Below the pieces are notes generated by a model, which saw only the letters and a list, made by a program, of their open reading frames with translations, searched no databases and was not told where the DNA came from. Shown here in pieces: positions 31,991 to 42,099 of a stretch of DNA of 64,000 nt. A program made the position numbers and the translations under genes. Position 1 is the first letter of the stretch; every line of letters begins with the position of its first letter. Source of the stretch: Heloderma charlesbogerti (lineage: Eukaryota; Chordata; Lepidosauria; Squamata; Helodermatidae); the NCBI GenBank assembly GCA_026122225.1, contig JANEZZ010000983.1, forward strand, positions 186,001-250,000. The letters are read 5' to 3'.

Positions 31991-33499
31991 TTCCCCTTTG
32001 AATAACAACTCATTATGCTATCTCATAAACTCCTCTTGAAATGTCCATAGAGCTGCCAGTGGCAGCTGGTGCCCACTGTCACTGGTGGGGCACAAGGCAG
32101 GTTCATCAAAGACGGAGCCATTTTTTAAAATTCCCAGCAGTCAATAACACAGAAAGGGGAAACTGAAGCACATGAGCTTTAAGATCATGAATACAAAGCA
32201 TAGGAGGATCAACACAGCTACACAAAAGCATTCCTTTAGACTCACATTCTCCTTTTCCCAGCAACTACTGTCATTGTGTAGAGAATCAAGTGGCCTTAAG
32301 ATCATGAGTGAAAAATAGTGGGTGGGGGGAGGAATCCACACAAAATAATTATTAGAAGTTATAATCCATTGCAAAAAGGAATACAGAGAGCATGCCTGCA
32401 AAACTGTGTGTGTAGAGGATGGGATGATGATAATGATAATATCCTCACAGCCAAACAGAAAAGCAATCTTGGAACCCAGCAGCAAATTTTGAGAGCATCC
32501 ACAATCTACTGCTTTGCATGTTCACCACAAAGCATCCTCCAAATTACCCCGCTGCATATTTACTCAGAAGTAACAGTGAGAAGCAGCACAGTATGAAGAT
32601 GCAGCTTGAGCATGTCTACTTAGAAGTAAGAAGGAATGGATTACTTAGGAGTAAGCACAAGATAACATACCTGCAAAGTTGAGTATGTGTGGGGAGGGTG
32701 GGATAATAATAAAGGGTTCTGAGACAGATTTAACAGAGAAAATTGCCAAAACACAAAAGAAATTTTTTTTAATGCAAAACCAAACCAAACCCCGCAAAAC
32801 CAGTTTATAAAACTTTAATGTAACCCCCAAAATAATAAAAAATATTCAGAACCCTACTTTTCTCTAGTACCTAGTCTGGATTCAGTTAGCTGACCTCACA
32901 CAGCCCATTCACACACCACTCACACACCCAACCAGCCCCACACGCAGAAAACACTCTCACAAACATACACACCATCACAGAAGAGCTCCCTGAATGCTGC
33001 TCTCGCCTTCCCCCATTACTTCTTCTGAAATCTTCTCCTCTCTCTGCTTCCATGCTGCTACTCTCTGAGAGACACTGACTGGAGCAACACCAGTGGTGAG
33101 TCTTCTGGATTGCCTGAGGGCACCTCAGCAGCTTTGCTCCTCATAAAAGAAATGTTGGGTCCTGGACGGGTGCAGGAGACCCAAAACATAATGACATATG
33201 GGAAGCAAGGAGTGTGTTCCTTACCAACATTTGCCCCCTCTGCCCCCTCTGTTGCTTTCTAACTGGCTCGGCTGCACTGGGGAAACATTTTGAGCAAGCA
33301 CAGCCGCTGCACATGCTTAGTATTCCCCCAGCTAGCAATGGAGCATGCAGTGGGGAAGCAGAAGTGGAGGAAGAAAGTGTAGTGCACTAGTGCCATGCTT
33401 TTAAAAATTTCTAATTTAGTCATCACATTAAGGTTTGGGGAGGCAAGAGGGAAGTGGGTTGTCACCCTCCTCACCCCTCATTCTGGGCTGCTTCTGAAG
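31991..33499. other. Non-coding stretch, mostly unassigned
   Basis: No exon or open frame with similarity. Three short words resembling TTACTCAGAAGTAA at about 32560-32660 may be debris of the Harbinger-like MITE recognised at 33500. Confidence 0.4.
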
Positions 33500-33705
33500 A
33501 CTGCAATCCTATACACCAAGGGTGGGTGATGGGTTGATGGGCTGCAACTTCCATCCTCTAGCTAAAATAGTGAATGTTGAGAGATGATGGGAACTGCAGT
33601 CCAACAACATCTGAAGGGCCACACATTGCCCACCCCTGCTATACACACTTACCTATAAGTAAGTCCCATGGGGCTTCCTTCTGCACAGATGTCTATAGGA
33701 TTGCA
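33500..33705. mobile_element. Harbinger-like MITE split by a hAT MITE
   Basis: The left part TGCAATCCTATACAC and the right part ACTTACCTATAAGTAAGTCC ... GTCTATAGGATTGCA are the two ends of one short inverted-repeat element common in squamates. They are separated by a hAT MITE at 33517-33638. Confidence 0.6.
33517..33638. mobile_element. hAT-type MITE with perfect 8-bp duplication CTATACAC
   Basis: A 122-bp imperfect palindrome (CAAGGGTGGGTGATGGG ... GGCCACACATTGCCCACCCCTG) flanked exactly by CTATACAC at 33509-33516 and 33639-33646. Confidence 0.8.
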
Positions 33706-34384
33706 TTGTTACTTTCAAAAGTGGTTGTCATGTGCATGGGAGGCTGCTATTTAAGAAACTTTATTGGAAGCATGAAATGAGTGTTGTTTTGTGTCTTCCC
33801 AGACACAACCTGGTTCCATCACTCTTCAGATCAGAAATTCCTTAGCATTTTTACTCCAGAATTTTAGCCTCTTTATCGCTAAGAAATATGACTCAGTCCT
33901 CTGGTGCGCCAAGAATAGTGGCAACTAGAGACAGCTTGTTGAATTTGTGCCCAAATACTTCTCTTAGAACGATTTGATTGATGGGTTTGTCCATGCCCCT
34001 TGATTATCATATTTGGATTTAGGGAGAATAAACTGACTAGTAGTTGGCCCAGGACATGTGTTTAATTCAGTCTGTCCTATAGAAATCTATGGATCTAATG
34101 GGAATATAAGACAAGCTCTCTTGGATGACACCAAAGATCCATTTGGTTCACCAACCATGGAAACAACCTTCCTCACTATTTGCTAAGGATCGATATTATT
34201 ACTCCTAAACCAAAAGGGTAATTCCCCCCACATTCCACCACCCTATTTATGGGAAAAGAAATGGGAAGCATTTTACAGCAGTGGGGTCAAACTTACCCTA
34301 CTTTCACCATGATGTAGCACTTGGAGGGGCGTTATGGGTAAAGAAATTGGGAGCCCCAGCCATTTTGGAGTGCCCATAATGCCC

Positions 34385-35110
34385 CTCCAAATGATCTACA
34401 TCATGCAGCTCTACAACAGCCTTTTTGAGATGGAGTGACTAGAACTGTACACCATGTTCCAAATGCAGCCATACCTTAGGTTTATAGAAAGACATTAATT
34501 TATTAGCACATCTATTTTCAGTCTTAATAATATCTAGCATGGAATTTGCCTTTTTCACTACTGCCACCCATCAAATTGGTATTTTCACTGCAGTATTTAT
34601 CCACCATAACCTCAAGATTTCTTTCCTGGTTAGTTAGTGCCAGTTTAGACACCTTGAGTATATGTGAAATTGAGGAGGGGAGAGGTTATCTCTTTACATT
34701 TATGTACCTTGAATCTCATGTGCTGTTCAGCTACTGATTCACCCAATTTGAAGAGATCTTTTTGGAGCTCTTCACAGTCTGAGTTTTAACCATTCTGAAA
34801 AATTATTCAGTATGGTGAAAAACTAAATAGTCTGCAAAGAGCTCCCTCACCGCTCCCTTGGTGGTCTTACTACCTGATTTGGGTACAATACTGCTTTCCT
34901 GACTTCAGATAATTTAAGTACCATGTCCCAATGTAGATCCCTGGAAGATCCCGCTGCTGTTCCCTTCATTGTGAGAACTATCCATTTACTCCTACCCCCT
35001 GTGTCCTATTCTTTAGCCAGTGTTCAACTGAGTCTTGACTGCATACATTTACCTTAGTATTTTAAATATTCAAGTGTATATATTGGAAAAGATTGTACTA
35101 TAGTCAATGC
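34385..35110 (-). mobile_element. Old CR1 LINE fragment
   Basis: Words such as GATCCCTGGAAGATCCCGCTG, GAGAACTATCCATTTACTCCTA and CTTTAGCCAGTGTTCAACTG follow the CR1 reverse-transcriptase region in antisense, but with many substitutions and no open frame. Much older than the copy at 35747. Confidence 0.55.
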
Positions 35111-35459
35111 TTCTGAATGCAGGTCTAAGGTACATTTTTCTGCTGATTTATGAAATTGAGAGGGCTATTATTCAAACGTGTCACTGCAGCACTTTAAGGT
35201 TATCTCAGCTGAGACAGAAAAGGGCACAGCAATATTTATGAAAGTAAGGTAGTTCCTATTATTTCCCATGTAGCCTGTTTTTATTTCATTTCATGTATTC
35301 TCATACTTTATGGTGTAGATCTTTCTTATTCTCACTTTATGGAAGGCAAATGAGGCTGGCAGATAAGTGATGACTTGCCCAAGCCATTCAGTGAGGTTAT
35401 GGCTGAACAAGGATTTAAAGCCTTATATCCAAAGTCAACAGTAATCCCCTGGAGGATAA

Positions 35460-35745
35460 ATAAACGAAGCTTTGAACATTGCAGAAATAGTTCTGACCAA
35501 TTCACCAATTATCTCCTTCCGGGCTAAATCCCATTGTCTTTCTATATTTTTTTCTAATCTTTCCTCTGCCTTTGACACTGTTGATCACCCTTTCTTCCTC
35601 TCTTAGAGTTGGGCTTCGGGGGTTAAAACCCTTATTTAATTCATCTGTCCAATCACTCTTTTTGGAATTCCCTCATGGAATTCTTTCCTCTTCTCATCCC
35701 ATGTCTGCCAGTGTTTCCCAATAATCTATTCTTGGTCACCTGCTG
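35460..35745 (+). mobile_element. Old L2-clade LINE, left piece (interrupted by CR1)
   Basis: The + strand reads LSSAFDTVDHPFFL at about 35562, the first Asp-containing motif of an L2-clade reverse transcriptase. The sequence stops at the CR1 terminus at 35747 and resumes at about 38091. Confidence 0.55.
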
Positions 35746-35746
35746 T

Positions 35747-38088
35747 TAGAATCATAGAATCATAGAATAGTAGGGTTGGAAGGGGCCTACAAGGCCATCG
35801 AGTCCAACCCCCTGCTCAATGCAGGAATCCAAGTCAGAGCATCCCTGACAAATGGCTGTCCAGCCTAGTCTTGAAGGTCTCCAGTGTGGGAGAGCCCACC
35901 ACCTCCCCAGGTAATTGGTTCCATTGCTGTATTGCTCTTACAGTCAGGAAGTTTTTCCTGATGTTCAGCCAGAATCTGGCTTCCTGTAACTTGAGCCCAT
36001 TATTCCGTGTCCTGCACTCTGGGATGATCAAGAAGAGATCCTGGCCTTCTTCTCTGTGACAACCTTTGAAGTACTTGAAGAATGCTATCATATCTCCCCT
36101 CAGTCTTCTCTTCTCAAGGCTAAACATGCCCAGTTCTTTCAGTCTCTCTTCATAGGGCTTTGTTTCCAGTCCCCTGATCATCCTTGTTGCCCTCCTCTGA
36201 ACCCTCTCCAGTTTGTCTGCATCCTTCTTAAAGTGTGGTGCCCAGAACTGGACACAGTACTCCAGATGAGGCCTAACCAGTGCTGAGTAGAGGGGAACTA
36301 GTACTTCCTGGGATTTGGAAGCTATGCTTCTATTAATGCAGCCCAAAATAGCATTGGCCTTTTTTGCAGCCACATCACATTGTTGGCTCATATTCAGCTT
36401 GTAATCGATAACAATTCCAAGATGCTTCTCGCTTGTAGTGTTGTTGAGCCACGTATCCCCCATCTTGTAACTGCGCATTTGGTTTCTTTTTCCTAGGTGC
36501 AGAACTTGGCATTTATCCCTATTAAATGTCATTCTGTTGTTTTCTGCCCAGCGCTCCAGTCTATCCAGATCACTTTGAATTTTGTTTCTGTCTTCCAAAA
36601 TATTAGCTATCCCGCCCAATTTTGTGTCATCTGCAAATTTGATCAGCATTCCGTGCACCTCCCCCTCCAAGTCATTAATAAAAATGTTGAAGAGCACTGG
36701 GCCCAGGACTGAGCCCTGTGGCACCCCACTCGTTACCTCTCCCCAGTTTGAGAAGGTCCCATTGATAAGCACTCTTTGGGTCCGATTCTGTAGCCAACTG
36801 TGGATCCACCGGATCGTTGTTTCATCTAGCCCACTTTGAGCTAGTTTGCTCATCAGGATATCATGGCGCACTTTGTCGAAAGCTTTGCTGAAGTCGAGGT
36901 ATATGTTGTCTACAGCATTCCCACAGTCTACAAGGGAGGTGGCTTGATCAAAAAATGAGATCAGATTTGTCTGGCAGGACTTGTTTTTGACAAATCCATG
37001 TTGGCTTCGAGTAATCATGGCATTGTTTTCAAGGTGCTTCCTGATGGATTCCTTTATCATCTGCTCCAGAATTTTCCCAGGGATTGATGTCAGACTGACT
37101 GGTCTGTAGTTCCCAGGTTCCTCCTTTTTACCATTTTTGAAGATAGGGACAACATTAGCCCTCCTCCAGTCATCTGGCACTTCCCCCATCCTCCATGATT
37201 TCTCAAAGAGAATAGACAGTGGTTCTGAGAGTTCTTCTGCCAGTTCCTTTATTACTCTAGGATGCAGTTCATCTGGCCCTGGAGATTTGAACTCATTCAA
37301 AGTAATTAGGTGTTCCTTGACCATATGCCTATCAATCTCAAGCTGCAATCCTGCCCCTTCAGCCTGTACTTTGCCTTTGCCAGGGGGCTCATAGACCCTC
37401 TTTTGGGAGAAGACTGAGCCAAAGTAGGAATTGAGCACCTCTGCCTTTTCTTTGTCATCTGTTATCGTTTTGCCATCCTTATTTAATAGCTGAACCACCA
37501 TTTCTTTCCTCTGCCTTTTACTATGCACGTATCTGAAGAAAGCCTTTTTGTTGCTTTTAGCATCCCTTGCTAACCTCAGCTCACTCTCAGGCCTTCCTGA
37601 CGCCATCCCTGCAATTCTGTGCTATCTGCCTGTACTCTTCCTTTGTTGCTTGGCCTTCTTTCCACTTCCTATATGTGTCCTTTTTTGTTTTCAGGTCATC
37701 CCTAAGCTTTTTGTGAAGCCACATTGGCTTCTTCTGTTGTCTTCCACCCTTTCTTCTTGTTTGTAATTGTGCCTTCAGAATTTCCTTTTTTAAAAGCTCC
37801 CACCCATCTTGGACTCCTTTTCTCCTTAGACTCGCTTGCCATGGGACCTTACTGATAATTGTTCTGAGTTTATTAAAATCAGCTTTCCTAAAATCCAGGG
37901 TACGTGTCTGACTACACTCGGCTTTTGCTTCCCTTAGAACCAAGAACTCAAGTACAACATGGTCGCTTTCCTCCAGAGTTCCTGTAACTGCTACTTTATC
38001 CACTAAGTCATCTCTGTTGGTTAGGATCAAGTCAAGGATAGCCAATCCTCTAGTTCCTTCCTCTACTTTCTGTAGGAGGAAGTTATCC
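35747..38088 (-). mobile_element. CR1 LINE, 2.3 kb, 5'-truncated, polymerase nearly intact
   Basis: The minus strand begins inside the endonuclease end (AILDLILTNRDDL, EESDHVVLEF), continues through a 590-codon open frame with the complete reverse transcriptase ([49 protein letters not shown], so FADD is intact) and the CR1 C-terminal domain. One frameshift near 37600 separates the two frames. The 3' end at 35747-35770 shows repeated ATTCTATG-like octamers, the CR1 hallmark; no poly(A) is expected. No target-site duplication was seen, which is usual for CR1. Confidence 0.93.
35834..37606 (-). CDS. CR1 ORF2 reverse transcriptase open frame
   Basis: 590 codons, open from just after the truncated endonuclease to the natural stop near the 3' end (final residues [10 protein letters not shown]). 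Palm FADD and the upstream SGVPQGS motif are present. The protein lacks an endonuclease domain in this copy, so the element cannot move by itself. Confidence 0.85.
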   Translation of the reverse strand: [590 protein letters not shown]

Positions 38089-38090
38089 GC

Positions 38091-38640
38091 CTACAGAATC
38101 TGCCTATATTGTTCTCTATATTCTTCCTCTTGGTCCTCTTACAGCATCCTTTAGCTTCTCCTTTCACTTCTATTTTATTTATTTAGGTATTTTAAGATTT
38201 ATATACCACTGGTATATAAGGCAGCTTCCAAAGCAGCTTACAAAATTTGAAATAATATACAGTCTCAATAAAGATATCTACAGTACAAAGAACCTCTCAC
38301 CAGAAGAACATTTGTTAAAAGCCAGATAAAGCTGAAATTTATAGGTTTATCTCTCTGATTCCCCTTCCACCTGTCTGTACTTGCTAAAATATTCAGTTGT
38401 CTTTTCTGATACCACAACCTGGATATTTTTTCAAACTGAATCTCAATAAAACCACTTTCCTTCTCTTTTCTTTCGTTTATTTGCCTTTCAATATTCTTCC
38501 TTCCGCATAACCTGGGGGTGGGTGGAGTGTTAATTTTAAATATCCTTTGATTTTGACAGATTCAAGCTGTCATTAGAATTTTCCATATTCAGCTACATAA
38601 CTTCAGCTAATTTTTGTGAACTGCCCAGAGAGCTTCAACT
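38091..38640 (+). mobile_element. Old L2-clade LINE, right piece, with a second L2 tail inserted
   Basis: Forward reading LPILFSIF just after the CR1 boundary continues the reverse transcriptase that stopped at 35745; beyond 38340 traces such as the KLNLNKT segment follow. An antisense L2 3' tail interrupts at about 38165-38335 (TTTATATACCACTGGTATAT). Confidence 0.45.
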
Positions 38641-38649
38641 ATGAGGTGG

Positions 38650-39195
38650 TGTCAGGGTTCTACTTATGACCTGGACCCCCTGAGCAACTCCTTAAGGTTC
38701 TCTTGCCTCCTTAAGAGTTGCACCTTCCTTCTTTTAATCCTCTCTTTCCCAGTAACATGGGGTTTAGGCTGTAGACATGGGGTGATTGACATACAAGACA
38801 CAGGATTTAACCATAACAGTTTACTGATCAATTTAAAGCTAGCAAATCACAGCTAAAGGTATTCACATGATAGAACTGAGTGAAACAAAAGGCATTAAAA
38901 GAAAATAAAAGTTGCAAAACGCAAGTTCCTTTACTCTAGCTGTCCTTAGACTTTTCTAGATGGCTTTGTCCAGCTCATTCTTCAGGCTCTGTTCTCACTT
39001 CAGGCTCTGGCTGCCTCTACCTTGCTATTGCTCTGGCTGCTGGCTGGTCTTTCTTCTCTTACTGGCACTCTCGCTCTTTATATACCTTCTACCCTCAAAG
39101 CCGAAAGTACTGCTTCAAACCTGAAGAAATGAAACCTATGTGGAGAAAGGAAACTGACACTTAACCAGAGAAAGGAAACTACTCCTGTCAGGGTT
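38650..39195. mobile_element. Candidate solo LTR or other insertion bounded by a 10-bp repeat
   Basis: TGTCAGGGTT occurs at 38650-38659 and 39186-39195. On the minus strand a TATATAAAG box near 39080 and a terminal ...AACCCTGACA give an LTR-like look. No coding or second LTR is present. It may equally be an old unclassified repeat. Confidence 0.3.
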
Positions 39196-39355
39196 ACCCC
39201 CTCCAAACAGAAAACTCCAGGCCTCTAACTCCGACTGTTTTCCCCTTTGCCTCTGTAGGCCTCAAACCTTCACAAGTGGTAAAGAAATATAATACATGAA
39301 ATGACATAACATCCAAATATCTGTGTGCTTTTTTCTCTTTTCCACTGCCATCATT

Positions 39356-39634
39356 GGGCAGTATCCAGTACTGCTGCTGTGCTCCTCTTGTTCCTGTTGC
39401 ACCTGTGACACCCACCGCTAACGCACTGAGGAGCTAGCGCTTCCTTGAGCAACCCCAGAAATGAGCAGAAATGCCTATTCCAGAATGAGACAGGTCATCG
39501 GAGCTCCCTTCTGCAAGCTGTGCTGACCTGCCCCAGTCTGGAAACAAGTGTTTCTATTTGCTTCAGGATCTGCTAACTTCCGGTTGTGCTAGCGATGGGT
39601 CCCTTTAGCACACGGGCAGCACTGGACACTGCCC
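39356..39634. mobile_element. Palindromic MITE, GGGCAGT-ended family, copy 2
   Basis: Ends GGGCAGTATCCAGTACTGC and GCAGCACTGGACACTGCCC are inverted repeats; ATT occurs on both sides (39353-39355 and 39635-39637), a possible 3-bp target duplication as in PIF/Harbinger elements. Shares internal words with 16508-16758. Confidence 0.75.
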
Positions 39635-39929
39635 ATTCTTAGTATGGCTTTTTGCCTTGTTAGTTCTCATCTTGATTTGCAAGGATTCCTCGCACTCCAT
39701 TTTTGTCTGGACTGGGCTGGAACTTTTACTTATGGAATCAAACGTGTCTTTTCTTTATGTCTCCTGTCCTTTAGACTGTGAGCATGGATTGTCTTTTCTG
39801 CATCTCTGTAAAGTACCTAACTGTTTTTCAGTGCTTGAATATTGACTTCATGGACAAGTTATCTTGGACTAACAGCTCCTAAACTCACAGTGATTTGGTA
39901 ATCTCCATATTAGACTAGGGCAATTCATT

Positions 39930-40885
39930 GTTCATGTGGTTGCTTTTGAAGACTTCTCTGAAACTTCAGTTAGTACAAAATGCAGATGCTCAGTTACTAA
40001 CTGGGGCCCAATGTAGCCATCATATCATTCTTAAACAGCTACATTGGTTGCTAGTCTATTTCTGGGCACAAAGTGCTGATGATTACCTTTAAAGTCCTGG
40101 ATGGCTGGAAATTTGGGTACCTGAAGGATTACTTTCTACTACATGAGCCTGCCCAAACTCTGCGGTCATCATCCGAGGACTTCTCCCATGTCACCCCACT
40201 ACCTGAAATTAAGTGGGTGGTGACTGGGTAGAGGGCCGTTTTAGTGCCCTGTCTATCAAATGTCCTCTCCAAACAGGCTCAGTTGGTGCCAACTTTGATA
40301 TCACAGCTCTTGATATTTGGCACCAAATACCTTTTTATTTGTCTAGGCATTTCAGCATGGAATGTAAGTTAGGCTTTAAATGGTTTTATCCATTCTGCTG
40401 GATTTGGAGGAAGGGTTGTTTTCATTGCTACTTCTGCTGTCTTGTTTTTGCAGTCTTTTATGTGTTTATGTATTATATGCCAGAGGGCCGCGGTGGCTTA
40501 GTGGTTAAGACGCTGAACTGCAGACTGGAAAGTCGGCAGGTCAGCAGTTCGAGACTCGAGTGCTGCGTGACGGAGTGAGCTCCCGTCTTCAGTCCCAGCT
40601 TCTGCCAACCTAGCAGTTCGAAAGCAAGAAATTGCAAGTAGATAAATAGGTACCGCCTCGGCGGGAAAGGTAACAGCGTTCCGTGCACCTCGGTGTTCAG
40701 TCATGCCGGCCACGACCACGGAAGCGTCTTCGGACAGCGCTGGCTCTTCGGCTTAGAAACGGGAATGAGCACCGCACCCTAGAGTCGGACACGACTGGTT
40801 GGGGACACCTTTACCTTTTTATTATATGCCACCCTTAGAGTTTTTACTGAAGGGTGACATAGAAATTTTATAAATGAATAAGATT
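39930..40885 (+). mobile_element. Old L2-clade LINE 3' end, hosting a Sauria SINE
   Basis: Forward CTTCAGTTAGTACAAAATGC and CAGCTACATTGGTTGCTAGT correspond to the LQLVQNA and LHWLPV segments of L2-clade elements; the end after 40832 has the AT-rich tail TTATAAATGAATA. It may be the 3' part of the same old copy as 35460-38640. The SINE at 40483-40819 is inserted in it. Confidence 0.6.
40483..40819 (+). mobile_element. Sauria SINE with perfect 12-bp target-site duplication
   Basis: tRNA-like head with A-box region (GTGGCTTAGTGGTTAAGACG) and B box (GCAGTTCGAGACTCG), a body with GCGGGAAAGGTAACAGCGTT and CTCTTCGGCTTAGAAACGGG, and the BovB-type tail CTAGAGTCGGACACGACTGG ending in ACCTTTACCTTT. TATTATATGCCA stands at both 40471-40482 and 40820-40831. 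Such SINEs are mobilised by BovB and are diagnostic of squamates. Confidence 0.95.
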
Positions 40886-41023
40886 ACCAAAAGGAGGTAG
40901 TACGGGTGTGTGACCAAAATAGTGAATTCCTAATTAGGGTTCTTACAGAAGATAATATCTAAGACAGATAATAACTGAAGTTCTATTGCAACATTTTTCT
41001 CTCTCATTTTGTTTTATTTATAT

Positions 41024-41157
41024 CAGGGGTGGGGAATGCATGGCCCTCCAGATAGTTGGTGGACTGCAACCCCTATCAGGCCTAGCCAGCATAGCCAATA
41101 GCAAGGGATGATTTAAGGTGCAGTCCAACATCTAGAGGGCCATGTTCCCCATCCCTG
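41024..41157. mobile_element. hAT-type MITE, first of a tandem pair
   Basis: Palindrome CAGGGGTGGGGAATGCATGG ... CCATGTTCCCCATCCCTG. Flanks ATTTATAT and ATCTATGT match at 6 of 8 positions, an aged duplication. Confidence 0.75.
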
Positions 41158-41169
41158 ATCTATGTAAAC

Positions 41170-41325
41170 CAACTTTCCCCAACTTGGTAGCCTCCAGATG
41201 TGTTGGTCTACAACTCCCATTCTCCTCCAAACTACAGCTCTCAACATCCCTGGCCATGGTGTTTGGAGGAGGATGGGAGTTGTAGCCGAACATATCCGGA
41301 GGGCACAGTGTTGTGGGGGAGGCTG
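41170..41325. mobile_element. hAT-type MITE, second of a tandem pair
   Basis: Palindrome CAACTTTCCCCAACTTGGT ... GTGTTGTGGGGGAGGCTG with ACAACTCCCATTCTCCTCC pairing to GGAGGATGGGAGTTGT inside. Flanks ATGTAAAC and ACATAAAC match at 6 of 8 positions. Confidence 0.75.
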
Positions 41326-41816
41326 ACATAAACCATTGACATTAATATCATTCCTATATCTCTTTTCCCCCAGAAGAACACACACTTCCTTTTAGTTTGA
41401 TGGGAGGGGGTTGTTCCTTGATAAAATAGGCATGCTCATTTCACTTTCAATTACTTTCTGCATGTCAGCAGGTTGCTGTGTTGGTAATACTGCACCAAAC
41501 AAACCTCTGTGTTGCCAGGTAGGTGTATTGTTGCAGAGCAAGGCAAAGAGAAACAATGCGGGTGAGTTTAGGGATGCTTACGCTGGACAAGACAGAGTCA
41601 AGAAGCTCTAGTTATCTCCCAGCCTGTCAACAGCTTCTTCCTGCTCCTTGTTATGGGGTCTGTTGGGAGGCTGGAGCCAATGTGAGCACGTAAATGTAAG
41701 GGATGTGAGGTGAATCTGCATTCCAAGCAGTGGCGGTTGGTGGCCAATCTGACTGCTGAGGTGGAAAACGGGTCAAGCAGAGGCAGGGCTAAGGGGTCAC
41801 CAGAGCTGGGGACAAA

Positions 41817-42080
41817 CATGAAATCTGACCACTCATGAAGCATAGAAGTTCTCTAAAGTAAGGGAAATGAAAAGCAATGGCATAGGAACCGTTAACAACA
41901 TGAAATTTGGCCAGACATGCAGCATAGCAGTTCTTTAAGGTAAAAAGGAAATGAGAAACAGCAGTAGAGCAGCTGTTAAACATGACATTTGGGCGCCTAT
42001 CAAGCATAGCAGTTCTCAGGCATCAAGCAACAGGGAAACAATGTCATAGGAGCTGTTAAAACCATGAAATATGGCCACTG
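41817..42080. repeat. 82-bp tandem repeat, 3.2 copies
   Basis: Units start CATGAAATCTG at 41817, CATGAAATTTGG at 41899, CATGACATTTGG at 41981 and CATGAAATATGG at 42063, spaced exactly 82 bp. Each includes GCATAG.AGTTCT and a GGAAA motif, and ends in a TTAA(A/C)A run. No coding potential. Confidence 0.8.
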
Positions 42081-42099
42081 AGGCACACACTTCTTAAAG

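Noticed and set aside
31676..32039. Gly/Val/Ala- or Pro-rich frames on both strands
   Set aside because: They are translations of (GGT)n and GGC repeats at the 5' end of the LINE.
40213..40578. 121-codon frame at 40.2 kb
   Set aside because: It joins L2 debris to the Sauria SINE head and has no coding similarity.
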